NCBI GenBank assembly: GCA_034521975.1
Contig: JAXHLR010000002.1
Span: 248,001 to 312,000 of the forward strand
Direction of reading: 5' to 3'
Source of the DNA: Acidimicrobiales bacterium
Lineage (GTDB): Bacteria; Actinomycetota; Acidimicrobiia; Acidimicrobiales; SKKL01
DNA: 64,000 nucleotides
Below the pieces are notes generated by a model, which saw only the letters and a program-made list of their open reading frames with translations, was not told the DNA's origin and ran no database searches. Each line of letters begins with the position of its first letter. Within the stretch, counting starts at the first letter, position 1. Position numbers and translations under genes: made by a program. Below, in pieces: positions 25,534 to 34,523 of this stretch.

Positions 25534-28116
25534 ATGAGAGCCACCGAGCTTCGTCGCGCCTACACCGACTTCTTCACCGCTCGCGACCACACCGCGGTGC
25601 CGTCGTCGAGTCTCATCCCCACCCACCCCAGCGCGCCCATGTTCACCAACTCGGGCATGATGCAGTTCGTGCCGTACTTCCTCGGCGAGGAACCGGTGCC
25701 CTTCTCGCCCAAGCGTGCGGTGTCGGTGCAGAAGTGCGTGCGTGCGGGCGGCAAGCACAACGATCTCGACGCCATCGGTCGCTCGTTGCGGCACCTCAGC
25801 TTCTTCGAGATGCTGGGCAACTTCAGCTTCGGTGACTACTTCAAAGCCGACGCCATCGTCTGGGCCCACGAGTTCGTGACCGAGGTGCTCGGCATCGATC
25901 CCGGCCAGATGTGGATCACCGTCCACGTCGACGACGACGAGGCCGAAGAGCTCTGGGTCGACGCTGCCGGGTTCCCCCACGAGCGCATCCAGCGCCTCGA
26001 CAAGGACAACTTCTGGGAGATGGGCGACACCGGTCCCTGCGGTCCCAGCTCCGAGATGTTCTTCGACTCCGGGCCCGAGTGGGGCCCCGACGGCGGTCCG
26101 GCGAACCCGGCCGCCGAGCAGCGCTTCGTCGAGTTCTGGAACCTGGTGTTCCCCCAGTACTTCCGCCAGCCCGACGCCAGCCTCACCGACCTCGAGGCCA
26201 CGGGCATCGACACCGGCGCCGGACTCGAACGGATCCTGGGCGTGATCGACGGCTCGCCCAGCCTCTATGTCGCCGATTCGCTCAGCGCGCTCATCGACGA
26301 GGCCCAAGGGGTCACCGGCACCCGACTCGGCTCGAGCGATCTCGGCGACATCGGCCTGCGCCTGCTCGCCGACCACACCCGCACGATGTCGTTCCTCATC
26401 GCCGACGGCATCGTCCCCTCCAACGAGGACCGCGGCTACGTGCTGCGGCGCATCATCCGCCGGGCCATCCGCTTCGCCTACCTGCTGGGGGTCGAGCGAC
26501 CGGTCTGTCCACCGCTGGTCGAGCGCTGCATCGACATCATGGGCGACGACTACCCCGAGCTCGTCGACGGCCGCGACCTGGTGCTCGGAATCGTCAGCCG
26601 CGAGGAGGACCGGTTCCGCCAGACGCTGCGCACCGGCTCGCAAACCCTCGACACCGCGCTCGACGAGCTCCCCGAGGGCGGCGAGCTTCCGGGCGCGGTG
26701 GCCTTCCAGCTCCACGACACCTACGGCTTCCCCCTCGAGGTCACCCAGGAGGTGGCCGAACTGAAGGGGTTCACCGTCGACCAGGCAGGGTTCGACGCAG
26801 CCATGGCCGAGCAGCGGAACCGGGCCAAGGCCGCCCGCAAGGGCGGGGGAGTAGCCGCAGGGGAAGAGGCCGCGGAGCACCAGCGCCTCCTCAACGAGCA
26901 CGGGCCCACCACCTTCACCGGCCGCGACGAGGTCGAATCCGCCGCGACCGTCATCGCCAGGATCGGCGACGAGCTCGTGCTCGATCGGACCCCCTTCTAC
27001 GCCGAGTCGGGTGGTCAGGTGGGCGACACGGGTCGGATCACCTCACCCACCGGCACCGCCGAGGTGCTCGACACCACCTACGCCCTGCCCGGCTTGCCCC
27101 GCCACCACGTCCGGATGCTCGAAGGAGACATCGAGGTCGGCCAGTCGGTCACCGCCACCATCGACGCCGAGCGACGGGCCAGGATCAAGCGCAACCACAC
27201 CGGCACCCACATCCTGCACTGGGCCCTTCGCGAGGTCCTCGGCGACCACGTCAAGCAGCAGGGGTCGCTGGTCGCTCCCGACCGCCTGCGCTTCGACTTC
27301 AGCCACTTCGACGCCCTCACCCCCGAACAGATCACCGCCATCGAAGACCTCGCCAACGTCGAGATCCTCGGCAACGCCCCCGTTCGCCACTTCGAGACCT
27401 CCAAGGCCGAAGCCGAACGGCTCGGTGCCATCGCGTTCTTCGGTGAGAAGTACGGCGACACCGTCCGGGTCCTCGAAGCCGGCGAGCACTCCATCGAGCT
27501 GTGCGGCGGCACCCACGTGCACGCCTTGGGCGACATCGGCCCGATCAAGATCATCAGCGAGAGCTCCATCGGCTCCAACATCCGCCGCATCGAAGCGATC
27601 ACCGGTACCGGGCCGATCGAGCGACTGCGTCACGAGGAGCAGCTGCTCGACCAGGCCTCCGACCTGGTCGGCACCGGCCCCGACGAGGTGGTCGAGGGGA
27701 TCGAGAAGCGGTTGGGCGAGCTCAAGGATCTCCGTGACGAGGTCAAGGCCCTGCGCCGCCAGGTGGCCCGGGGAGAGGCCAGCACGCTGGCCGCCGATGC
27801 CGTCGACGGCGTGGTGGTGGTTCGGCGCGACGACCTCAGCCGCGACGAGCTGCGCGACCTTGCCGTCGCCATCCGCGAGCAGCCCGAGGTCCGCGGGGCG
27901 ATCCTCGGCAGCGCGCCCGAATCGGGTGGCGTCGCCATCGTTGCCGCAGTTGCCCCCGACAGCGGCCTGCACGCCTCCGAGCTGATCGGCCCTGCCGCCA
28001 AGATGGTCGGCGGTGGCACGGGCAAGAACGCCGAGCTGGCGGTGGCCGGTGGGCGCGACCCCGACCGGCTCGATGAGGCACTCGATCTGGTCCGCGAGTC
28101 GGTCAACGGGGCATGA
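25534..28116 (+). CDS. alaS: Alanyl-tRNA synthetase
   Basis: An 860-residue class II synthetase. Catalytic core (about 1-245) includes PMFTNSGMMQFVPYFLG, RHLSFFEMLGNFSFGDYFK and GAGLERI; tRNA-recognition helices follow. The editing domain has the zinc-binding HTGTHILH (about 556) and CGGTHVHALGDIG (about 656) that clear Ser- and Gly-tRNA. The C-terminal region ends with the DHHA1-type VGGGTGKNAELAVAGGRD. Length is slightly below the usual 875-890. It overlaps ruvX by ATGA, and the group alaS-ruvX-mltG-aroE is a standard actinobacterial cluster. Confidence 0.96.
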   Translation: MRATELRRAYTDFFTARDHTAVPSSSLIPTHPSAPMFTNSGMMQFVPYFLGEEPVPFSPKRAVSVQKCVRAGGKHNDLDAIGRSLRHLSFFEMLGNFSFGDYFKADAIVWAHEFVTEVLGIDPGQMWITVHVDDDEAEELWVDAAGFPHERIQRLDKDNFWEMGDTGPCGPSSEMFFDSGPEWGPDGGPANPAAEQRFVEFWNLVFPQYFRQPDASLTDLEATGIDTGAGLERILGVIDGSPSLYVADSLSALIDEAQGVTGTRLGSSDLGDIGLRLLADHTRTMSFLIADGIVPSNEDRGYVLRRIIRRAIRFAYLLGVERPVCPPLVERCIDIMGDDYPELVDGRDLVLGIVSREEDRFRQTLRTGSQTLDTALDELPEGGELPGAVAFQLHDTYGFPLEVTQEVAELKGFTVDQAGFDAAMAEQRNRAKAARKGGGVAAGEEAAEHQRLLNEHGPTTFTGRDEVESAATVIARIGDELVLDRTPFYAESGGQVGDTGRITSPTGTAEVLDTTYALPGLPRHHVRMLEGDIEVGQSVTATIDAERRARIKRNHTGTHILHWALREVLGDHVKQQGSLVAPDRLRFDFSHFDALTPEQITAIEDLANVEILGNAPVRHFETSKAEAERLGAIAFFGEKYGDTVRVLEAGEHSIELCGGTHVHALGDIGPIKIISESSIGSNIRRIEAITGTGPIERLRHEEQLLDQASDLVGTGPDEVVEGIEKRLGELKDLRDEVKALRRQVARGEASTLAADAVDGVVVVRRDDLSRDELRDLAVAIREQPEVRGAILGSAPESGGVAIVAAVAPDSGLHASELIGPAAKMVGGGTGKNAELAVAGGRDPDRLDEALDLVRESVNGA

Positions 28117-28544
28117 GCCGAGCCCTCGGCATCGACCTGGGCACCAAGCGGATCGGCGTCGCGGTCAGTTCGGGAACCCTGGCCACCCCCTACGAGGTGG
28201 TCGTTCGCTCGGGTGACCGCTCCCGCGACCATGCTCGGATCGCCGAACTGGCCGTCGAGACCGGTGCCGAGGTCGTGGTGGTGGGGATGCCGCTCTCGCT
28301 GGACGGAACGATGGGTCCGGCCGCACGAGCGGCTGAAGCCGAGATCGCCGAACTGGCCGACACCCTCGAGGTCCCCGTCGCGGCCTACGATGAGCGCTTG
28401 ACCACCGTGACCGCCGACCGGCAGCTCATGGGCCAGAACCTCGGCGCCGGTGCCCGCCGCCAGGTCGTCGACAAGGTCGCGGCATCGGTGATGCTGCAGG
28501 CCTGGCTCGATGCCGGTCCCCCCTCCGAGGGCGACCGACCGTGA
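28113..28544 (+). CDS. ruvX: Putative Holliday junction resolvase-like / pre-16S rRNA nuclease
   Basis: A 143-residue YqgF-family RNase H-fold protein. Acidic catalytic residues are in RALGIDLGTKRIGVAVS, VVGMPLSLDGTMG, YDERLTTVTADRQL and KVAASVMLQAWLD. E. coli YqgF matures the 5' end of 16S rRNA; the resolvase role is less certain. It overlaps alaS (ATGA) and mltG (GTGA). Confidence 0.92.
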   Translation: MSRALGIDLGTKRIGVAVSSGTLATPYEVVVRSGDRSRDHARIAELAVETGAEVVVVGMPLSLDGTMGPAARAAEAEIAELADTLEVPVAAYDERLTTVTADRQLMGQNLGAGARRQVVDKVAASVMLQAWLDAGPPSEGDRP

Positions 28545-29800
28545 CCGATCCCCGCCTGTTCGACCAGGACACCGCCACCGAAGTCCGCGACACCCCGGGG
28601 TCAGGGGACGAGCCCCACGGCGAGCGTCCGCCGGTCGGGGCGAGCCGTCCTCCCGATGCCTATCCGCCGCCCGACGAACCCGCAGTCCACCCCGGTGCCG
28701 GATCGGGCCCACCGCTCGATGCCCGCGAGTACGTGCGGGTCGGTCAACCTCCTGGCCCCATCCGCAAGGTGTTGTTCACCACGCTCGGCGTGCTGATCGT
28801 CCTCGGTGTCCTGGTCGGCAGCGCCGGCCTGTGGATCCAACGCCAGATCAACCCCACAGGCGGCCCCGGCGATGCGCTGAGCATCACGATCCCCAGCGGG
28901 TCCACCGTCGACGACATCGCCAGCCAGCTTGCCGAGGAAGGTGTGGTCTCGAACCCCACGGTGTTCCGCTACTACCTCCGCTGGAAGCGGATCGACTCCT
29001 TCCAGGCCGGCGAGTACACGCTGGTGGAGAACTCCGCGTTCGGCGATGTCATCGACACGCTGGCCGCCGGTCCGGCACCCCCGGAGACCGACCGCTTCAC
29101 CGTCCCCGAGGGGCTCACCCTCGACGAGATCACCGAGCTGCTCGACGAGGACGTCCCGGGATTCGACGCCGACGAGGTGTCGGGTGCCCTCATCCGGATG
29201 GAGAGCCCGTGGCGACCGGGCAACATCGACAGCTGGGAGGGACTCCTCTTCCCCGACACCTACGAGTACAACACCGACGACAACACCCAAGAGATCCTCC
29301 AGCGCATGAAGGATCAGTTCGACCAGGTGGCTCGATCCGTCGGGTTGGACCCCTGGATGAACATCGATCCCGCCACTCTCGCCAACACCGGTCTCACGGC
29401 CTACGACCACATCATCATCGCCTCGATGATCGAGGAGGAGGCCCGCCTCTCCGAGGAGCACGCGATGATGTCCCGGGTGATCCACAACCGCTTGGCGCTG
29501 GGCATGAACCTCGGCATCGACGCCACGGTGCTCTATGCGCGGGGACCCGAGCGCGACGGCCCGCTCACCGATGCCGACCTCGCCATCGACTCGCCCTACA
29601 ACACCCGTCTCAACCCCGGGTTGCCGCCGACGCCGATCGCCGCCCCCAGCCGCAGCGCGCTCGACGCCGCGCTGCACCCGGCCGAGGGGCCATGGCTCTA
29701 CTACGTGCTGGCGGGCGAGGACGGCAGTCACTTCTTCACCGACGACTACGACGAGTTCCTGCGGGTCCGCGACGAGTCGCGGGCCGCCGGCCTCTTCTGA
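28541..29800 (+). CDS. mltG: Endolytic peptidoglycan transglycosylase
   Basis: A 419-residue protein. A long cytoplasmic N-terminus (about 1-75, Pro/Asp-rich) precedes one membrane helix (about 78-98); the external part contains a LysM-like region (ITIPSGSTVDDIASQLAEEGVV) and the YceG catalytic domain with the Glu in ASMIEEEARL and the VIHNRLALGMNLGIDATVLYA segment. MltG cleaves nascent glycan strands and sets their length. Start GTG 28541 overlaps the ruvX stop. Confidence 0.93.
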   Translation: MTDPRLFDQDTATEVRDTPGSGDEPHGERPPVGASRPPDAYPPPDEPAVHPGAGSGPPLDAREYVRVGQPPGPIRKVLFTTLGVLIVLGVLVGSAGLWIQRQINPTGGPGDALSITIPSGSTVDDIASQLAEEGVVSNPTVFRYYLRWKRIDSFQAGEYTLVENSAFGDVIDTLAAGPAPPETDRFTVPEGLTLDEITELLDEDVPGFDADEVSGALIRMESPWRPGNIDSWEGLLFPDTYEYNTDDNTQEILQRMKDQFDQVARSVGLDPWMNIDPATLANTGLTAYDHIIIASMIEEEARLSEEHAMMSRVIHNRLALGMNLGIDATVLYARGPERDGPLTDADLAIDSPYNTRLNPGLPPTPIAAPSRSALDAALHPAEGPWLYYVLAGEDGSHFFTDDYDEFLRVRDESRAAGLF

Positions 29801-29808
29801 GGGGGGCC

Positions 29809-30651
29809 ATGGGCAGCCCGCGCCGGATCGGCGCCACCACCCAGCTCGCCGCGGTCATCGGGCACCCGGTGCGACACTCGCTGTCCCCTGTGCTGCACAA
29901 CGCTGCCTTTGATGCGCTCGGGCTCGACTGGGTCTATCTCGCCCTCGAGGTCGCACCCGACCGGGGTGAGGCCGCGGTGCGGGCTGTCGCTGCGCTCGGC
30001 CTCCGTGGCCTGTCGGTCACGATGCCCCACAAGGATGCCGCCGCAGCCGCGGTCGACGAGCTGTCACCGGTGGCGGCAACGCTGGGTGCGGTGAACTGCG
30101 TCGTCAACCGTGACGGCGTGCTCGTGGGCGAGAACACCGACGGCGACGGGTTGGTCGCCTCCCTGCGCACCGATCACGGGATCGACCCCCACGGCATGCG
30201 ATGCGTGGTGATCGGAGCCGGGGGAGCGGCGCGCTCGGTGATCCTGGCTCTGGCCGAAGCCGGAGCCAGCGAGGTCGGGGTGGTCAACCGGACCCACGCG
30301 CGGGGCCTCCAGGCCGCGGCGCTGGCCGGCGGGGCGGGCAGGGTCGTCGCCGCCGATGCCGTCGCCGCCGCCGACCTCGTCGTCAACGCCACGCCCATCG
30401 GTATGGTGTCGGGGTCGCCCGAGGCGCCCGCGATCCCCCTCGACCCCACCTTGCTCGGTCCGGGTCAGGTGGTGGCCGACCTGGTCGTCCACCCGCTCCG
30501 GACCCGCCTGCTCGACGAGGCCGAACGACGGGGAGCGATGGCGGTCCCAGGGTTGGGGATGTTGGTGCACCAGGCCGGCCTCGCGTTCAGCCTCTGGACG
30601 GGCCATCCGGCACCGATCGAGGCCATGTGGCAGGCTGTGAAGCCTGGTTGA
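29809..30651 (+). CDS. aroE: Shikimate dehydrogenase
   Basis: A 280-residue NADP-dependent enzyme reducing 3-dehydroshikimate. It shows substrate-site VIGHPVRHSLSPVLHNAAF, catalytic Lys in SVTMPHKDAAAAAV, ENTDGDGLVASL, the dinucleotide fold VVIGAGGAARSV with VVNRTHARG, and the C-terminal GLGMLVHQAGLAFSLWTG. ATG 29809 follows a GGGGGG run 3 bases upstream and the mltG stop by 8 bases. It is separated from aroK-aroB-aroQ by the DUF4388 and prepilin peptidase genes. Confidence 0.94.
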   Translation: MGSPRRIGATTQLAAVIGHPVRHSLSPVLHNAAFDALGLDWVYLALEVAPDRGEAAVRAVAALGLRGLSVTMPHKDAAAAAVDELSPVAATLGAVNCVVNRDGVLVGENTDGDGLVASLRTDHGIDPHGMRCVVIGAGGAARSVILALAEAGASEVGVVNRTHARGLQAAALAGGAGRVVAADAVAAADLVVNATPIGMVSGSPEAPAIPLDPTLLGPGQVVADLVVHPLRTRLLDEAERRGAMAVPGLGMLVHQAGLAFSLWTGHPAPIEAMWQAVKPG

Positions 30652-30759
30652 CTGCACCAGGACGTCGAGTGGATCGACGCGACTTTCGGGCGCGAAACGT
30701 GAAGTTCTCGGGCTCACATGCCGATGAGGAGACGAAGCAGAACGGGTACGGAGGTCCAC

Positions 30760-32067
30760 GTGGCTCTGCAAGGAACACTCGAAACGTTCGCACTGGCCGA
30801 TGTGCTCCGACTCCTCGCGTCCACCAAGAAGACGGGCGTGTTGCGCATCGACGGTGATCGTGGCAACGGCAGCCTCTCGGTGGTCGACGGTGAGCTGGTG
30901 GGGGCGTCGGCGACCGGAGCCCCGCGTGCCGAACGGCCGGGAGAGGTCCTGTTCGAGCTTCTGCGCTACGGCGATGGGTCGTTCGTCTTCGACAGCGACA
31001 TCGAGGTCACCAGCCAGGGCGAACACCAGGAGAACGTCGAAGAAGCGCTGGCCGATGCCGAGGAGCAGCTCCGGGAGTGGCGCGAGATCGAGGCGGTGGT
31101 GCCATCTCCCACCCGGCTCGTGACCTTGGACCCCGAGCGCGGCGAGGAGCAGATCACCCTGACCGCTCCACAGTGGAAGGCGGTCGTCGCCCTCGGCGAC
31201 GGCTGCACGACCGAGGTCCTCTCCGAGCGCCTTGGCATCTCCGAGCTTCCCGCCTCCCGCGTCGTTCGCGACCTGGTCGAGCTCGGCGCGGCCAGGGTCG
31301 GCGAGGAGGAGCTTCGCACCACGACCCAGCCCGAACCGCCCGCCGACGCGGGCTCCGAGCCCGACACCACATCCGAATCAGCAGCGGTCATCGACCTGGC
31401 CCCGGTGGCGCCGACCGAATCGGTCGCACCCGACGACAGTGAGGCCCCTGCCGCAGCCGCGGCGGACACCGGCATCTCCTTCGCCGACACCGAGTCGCTG
31501 ATCGCTCCGACGCCCGAGTCGTCACCGCCGCCGCCACCGCCGCCACCGCCACCTTCTGGCACCGACGGGCCGTTGCTCAGCACCGATGCCTCCGGGTCCG
31601 GTCCTTCAGCAGCCTTCGCCCCGCCGCCGACCGATGCCGCCGAGTCGAACCAGGCCGCCTTCGCCCCGCCACCACCACCCGCTGCACCCACCGCCGAGGA
31701 TCCCATCGCCGGCTGGAACGATGACCCCGACGACGACGGCCTCTCGAGCTTCCACAGCGACGAGGAGTCGGTTCCGTTGTTCGGAGCGTCCGAGGAGGCC
31801 CCCGGGCCCGATGATCCGTTCGGCCCCGACCCGTTCCAGATCCCCACGTTCGGCTCGCCCGAGGACGCCCGCGAGGCCGAAGAGGCCTCGGAGATGGCTC
31901 GCCAGCTGGCCAACCTCAGCCCCCGGGCCCAGCAAGCGGTGGCTGCCGCAGCCTCGGCCGACACCGACGAGGAGCGCGAGCAGGCCATCGCCCGGGCCCA
32001 GGACGCCTCGGGTGAACCCATCAACCGAAACCTGTTGTTGAAGTACCTCTCGTCGGTCGACGAGTAG
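30760..32067 (+). CDS. DUF4388-domain protein with long disordered middle
   Basis: A 435-residue protein. The N-terminal DUF4388/PATAN-like domain (about 1-105) begins MALQGTLETFALADVLRLLASTKK and contains VDGELVGA; in gliding and twitching bacteria this domain occurs in response-regulator-linked proteins. A winged-helix-like patch follows (WKAVVALGDGCTTEVLSERLGI). Residues about 190-370 are Pro/Ala/Asp-rich, including ten consecutive prolines; a short helical end follows (SPRAQQAVAAAAS...LLLKYLSSVDE). GTG 30760 is chosen because GGAGG (30750-30754) precedes it by 5 bases. The next gene is a prepilin peptidase, suggesting a pilus or surface link, which is inference. Confidence 0.75.
   Translation: MALQGTLETFALADVLRLLASTKKTGVLRIDGDRGNGSLSVVDGELVGASATGAPRAERPGEVLFELLRYGDGSFVFDSDIEVTSQGEHQENVEEALADAEEQLREWREIEAVVPSPTRLVTLDPERGEEQITLTAPQWKAVVALGDGCTTEVLSERLGISELPASRVVRDLVELGAARVGEEELRTTTQPEPPADAGSEPDTTSESAAVIDLAPVAPTESVAPDDSEAPAAAAADTGISFADTESLIAPTPESSPPPPPPPPPPSGTDGPLLSTDASGSGPSAAFAPPPTDAAESNQAAFAPPPPPAAPTAEDPIAGWNDDPDDDGLSSFHSDEESVPLFGASEEAPGPDDPFGPDPFQIPTFGSPEDAREAEEASEMARQLANLSPRAQQAVAAAASADTDEEREQAIARAQDASGEPINRNLLLKYLSSVDE
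31525..31554 (+). repeat. Ten-proline codon run
   Basis: Ten successive CCG/CCA/CCT codons within the DUF4388 gene. Such runs stall ribosomes unless EF-P is active; efp lies 4.6 kb downstream in this window. Confidence 0.8.
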
Positions 32068-32117
32068 CCCACCAGCTGCGTCGAAACGGCCAGCTCGGGC
32101 ACGCGCGCCACAACCAC

Positions 32118-32123
32118 TAGGGT
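32118..32123 (+). promoter_or_regulatory. -10 element of prepilin peptidase gene
   Basis: TAGGGT ends 8 bases before GTG 32132; no Shine-Dalgarno sequence. Confidence 0.4.
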
Positions 32124-32131
32124 CCTCCGGC

Positions 32132-32944
32132 GTGAGCGGGATCGTCACCATCCTGGCGGCGGTGCTGGGTCTGATGATCGGTCCGGTGCTACGACGGGCG
32201 ATCGACCAGGTGCCCGGGCGCCAGCCGCTGTTCAGCCGACCGGGGCACGAGTTGGTGCCGATCCGATCCTGGCTCGATGCCGAACCGGCAGGGACGGCCG
32301 TGCTGGTCGGGTCTCCTGACGACCGTGACGACGGCACCGCCGAGATCGCGATGCGCCGGTGGCGGGCGCCGGCGGTCGATCTCGGGACGGCGGTGGTGCT
32401 CGCCGTGCTCGCCCACCGAATCGGCTGGACCCCGGCGTTGCCCGCGTTCCTCGTGTTCGGCGCTGCCCTCGTGGTGGCCACGGTCATCGACATCGACCAC
32501 TACCGGATCCCCGATCGCGTCGTCTTCCCGGCGTTGGCGGTCACGGTTCCCGTGCTCGGGGCGGCCGCGCTGATCGACAGCGTTACGGGAGCCTTCGTCG
32601 CCGCCGTGGTTGGAGCGGTGGCCTACTTCGCGTTCTTGTTCGTGTTCTTCTTCGTCTGGCCGCGGGGGATGGGCTTCGGCGACGTGAAGCTGGCGCTGAT
32701 TCTCGGTCTGCACCTCGGCTGGGCGGGGTCGCTCGTCACCATCGACGGCCAACCGGTCCATCGAGGCATCGAATGGGGGCTGCAGCTGGTCCTGATGGGC
32801 GCGCTGGCGGGCAGCCTGCTCGGCGCAGCGATCGGTCTGGCCGTGCTCATGGTGCTCGGCCGAAAGGGGGCGTTCCCGTTCGGACCTGCCCTGTGTCTCG
32901 GTGCGTTGCTGGCCGTGGTGTTCAGCGGCCAGGTCCTGAACTGA
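32132..32944 (+). CDS. Prepilin peptidase (A24), N-terminal cysteines absent
   Basis: A 270-residue polytopic aspartic protease. The two catalytic aspartates are in TVIDIDHYRIPDRVV and MGFGDVKLAL, the latter being the GxGD motif. The cytoplasmic N-terminal region (about 20-75) occupies the place of the methyltransferase domain but has none of the CxxC pairs of classical PilD, and a long GxxPGRQPLFSRPGHE stretch instead; it probably cleaves but its methylation activity is doubtful. Substrates would be type IV or Tad pilins or pseudopilins, none encoded nearby. In many actinobacteria a prepilin peptidase sits between aroE and aroC/aroK, so position is conserved. Confidence 0.8.
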   Translation: MSGIVTILAAVLGLMIGPVLRRAIDQVPGRQPLFSRPGHELVPIRSWLDAEPAGTAVLVGSPDDRDDGTAEIAMRRWRAPAVDLGTAVVLAVLAHRIGWTPALPAFLVFGAALVVATVIDIDHYRIPDRVVFPALAVTVPVLGAAALIDSVTGAFVAAVVGAVAYFAFLFVFFFVWPRGMGFGDVKLALILGLHLGWAGSLVTIDGQPVHRGIEWGLQLVLMGALAGSLLGAAIGLAVLMVLGRKGAFPFGPALCLGALLAVVFSGQVLN

Positions 32945-32969
32945 AGCTCCCGAGTGCCAGGGGCATGGG

Positions 32970-32975
32970 TAAGGT
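32970..32975 (+). promoter_or_regulatory. -10 element of aroK operon, leaderless
   Basis: TAAGGT ends 7 bases before ATG 32983, with no Shine-Dalgarno sequence; head of aroK-aroB-aroQ-pepP. Confidence 0.45.
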
Positions 32976-32982
32976 TCCAGCG

Positions 32983-33516
32983 ATGGCGAGCACTTCGATC
33001 TCGGGCCACCTGGCACTCGTGGGGCTGATGGGCACCGGAAAGTCCTCGGTCGGCCGGATCCTGGCCGAGCGCATGGGTCGCGAGCTGATCGACACCGACG
33101 ATCTGGTCCAAGGCGTCACCGGCCGCTCGATCGGCGAGCTGTTCGCCGGCGAGGGTGAGGCGGCGTTCCGTCGCTACGAGCTGGACTCGCTCCACCGCTC
33201 GCTGACCCGGACCGAGCCCGTGGTCGTAGCGACCGGGGGAGGGGTGGTGCTCACGCCCGATGCCCGTCTGGCCCTCGGACGCGACGCCACGGTGGTGTGG
33301 CTGAGGGCCGATCCCGGGATGCTCGCTCAGCGCCTCGACGGCGATCGGCGCCGTCCGCTCCTCTCGGGCCACGATCCACTGGCGACGCTCCGTGACCTGC
33401 ACGACCACCGGGCACCGCTGTACGCGGAGGTGGCCGACGTCGTCGTCGACATCGGGCACCGCAGCGCCGACGAGGTGGCCGACGAGGTGCTGGGCGTGCT
33501 GGGCTGGCAGCCATGA
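32983..33516 (+). CDS. aroK: Shikimate kinase
   Basis: A 177-residue ATP-dependent kinase phosphorylating shikimate. P-loop VGLMGTGKSSVGR (about 11-23), shikimate-binding Asp in LIDTDDLVQ, Arg in AAFRRYE, glycines in VVATGGGVVL, lid Arg in RRRPLLS and adenine-region Arg in DHRAPLYAEVAD are all present. Overlaps aroB by ATGA. The chorismate synthase gene aroC, usually just upstream, is not here. Confidence 0.94.
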   Translation: MASTSISGHLALVGLMGTGKSSVGRILAERMGRELIDTDDLVQGVTGRSIGELFAGEGEAAFRRYELDSLHRSLTRTEPVVVATGGGVVLTPDARLALGRDATVVWLRADPGMLAQRLDGDRRRPLLSGHDPLATLRDLHDHRAPLYAEVADVVVDIGHRSADEVADEVLGVLGWQP

Positions 33517-34523
33517 TCACCGTCCCCATCCGCCTCGCCGACCGCTCCTATGACGTGGTCGTCGGCCGCGGTGCGCGCAGCGATCTGCCATCGCTCATAC
33601 CGCCGTCGGCGCGCCGAGCGGCGATCGTCACCCAGGACCACCTCGACATCGTGGTCGACCCCGGCATCGAGCACCGGCGATTCACCATCGGCGACGGCGA
33701 GGCGGCCAAGGATCTGCACACGGTCGAGTCGCTGTGCAGCCAGTTCGCCGCATGGGGGCTCACCCGCACCGATGTCGTGGTCGCGGTCGGTGGTGGGCTC
33801 GTGACCGACGTTGCCGGGTTCGCCGCTGCGGTCTATCACCGGGGCATCGCCGTGGTGCACGTCGCCACCACGCTGTTGGGCCAGATCGATGCCGCCATCG
33901 GGGGCAAGACCGGGGTCAACCTGCCCGAGGGCAAGAACCTCGTCGGTGCCTTCTGGCAGCCATCGGGGGTCATCTGCGACACCGAGCTGCTCGACACGCT
34001 GCCACCTCGCGAGCTGCGCAGCGGGCTCGGCGAGCTGGCCAAGTACCACTTCCTCGGCGGGGGCGATCTCGACGCCCTCGACCTCGACGAGCGGGTCGCT
34101 CGCTGTGTCGAGATCAAGGCCGACATCGTCGCGTCCGACGAGCGGGAGTCGGGGCGGCGGGCGACGCTCAACTACGGCCACACGCTCGGCCACGCGGTGG
34201 AGATCGCCACCGAGTTCGACCTCCGCCACGGTGAAGCGGTGGCCATCGGCCTGGTCTACGCGGCCGAGCTCGCCCGCCGTCTCGGGCGCATCGACGCCGA
34301 CCGCGTCGCCGAGCACCGCCGCGTGGTGGCTGCCTACGACCTGCCCCAGGACCTTCCCGGGGCGCTGGAGGACGACGAGCTCATGTACCTGCTCGCCCGC
34401 GACAAGAAGGCACTCGACGGTCTCACCTTCGTGCTCGACGGTCCCGACGGGATCGAGGTGGTCGCCGACGTCAAACCGGCGCTCGTCCGCGAGACGTTGG
34501 CCGCGATCAGGAGGTCGTCGTGA
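33513..34523 (+). CDS. aroB: 3-Dehydroquinate synthase
   Basis: A 336-residue NAD- and zinc-dependent enzyme that cyclises DAHP. It shows VVVAVGGGLVTDVAGFAAAVYHRGI, the TTLLGQIDAAIGGKTGVN signature, GLGELAKYHFL with the zinc Glu, NYGHTLGHAVE with a zinc His, and RHGEAVAIGL. Slightly shorter than the 360 residues typical. Overlaps aroK (ATGA) and aroQ (GTGA). Confidence 0.95.
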   Translation: MITVPIRLADRSYDVVVGRGARSDLPSLIPPSARRAAIVTQDHLDIVVDPGIEHRRFTIGDGEAAKDLHTVESLCSQFAAWGLTRTDVVVAVGGGLVTDVAGFAAAVYHRGIAVVHVATTLLGQIDAAIGGKTGVNLPEGKNLVGAFWQPSGVICDTELLDTLPPRELRSGLGELAKYHFLGGGDLDALDLDERVARCVEIKADIVASDERESGRRATLNYGHTLGHAVEIATEFDLRHGEAVAIGLVYAAELARRLGRIDADRVAEHRRVVAAYDLPQDLPGALEDDELMYLLARDKKALDGLTFVLDGPDGIEVVADVKPALVRETLAAIRRSS

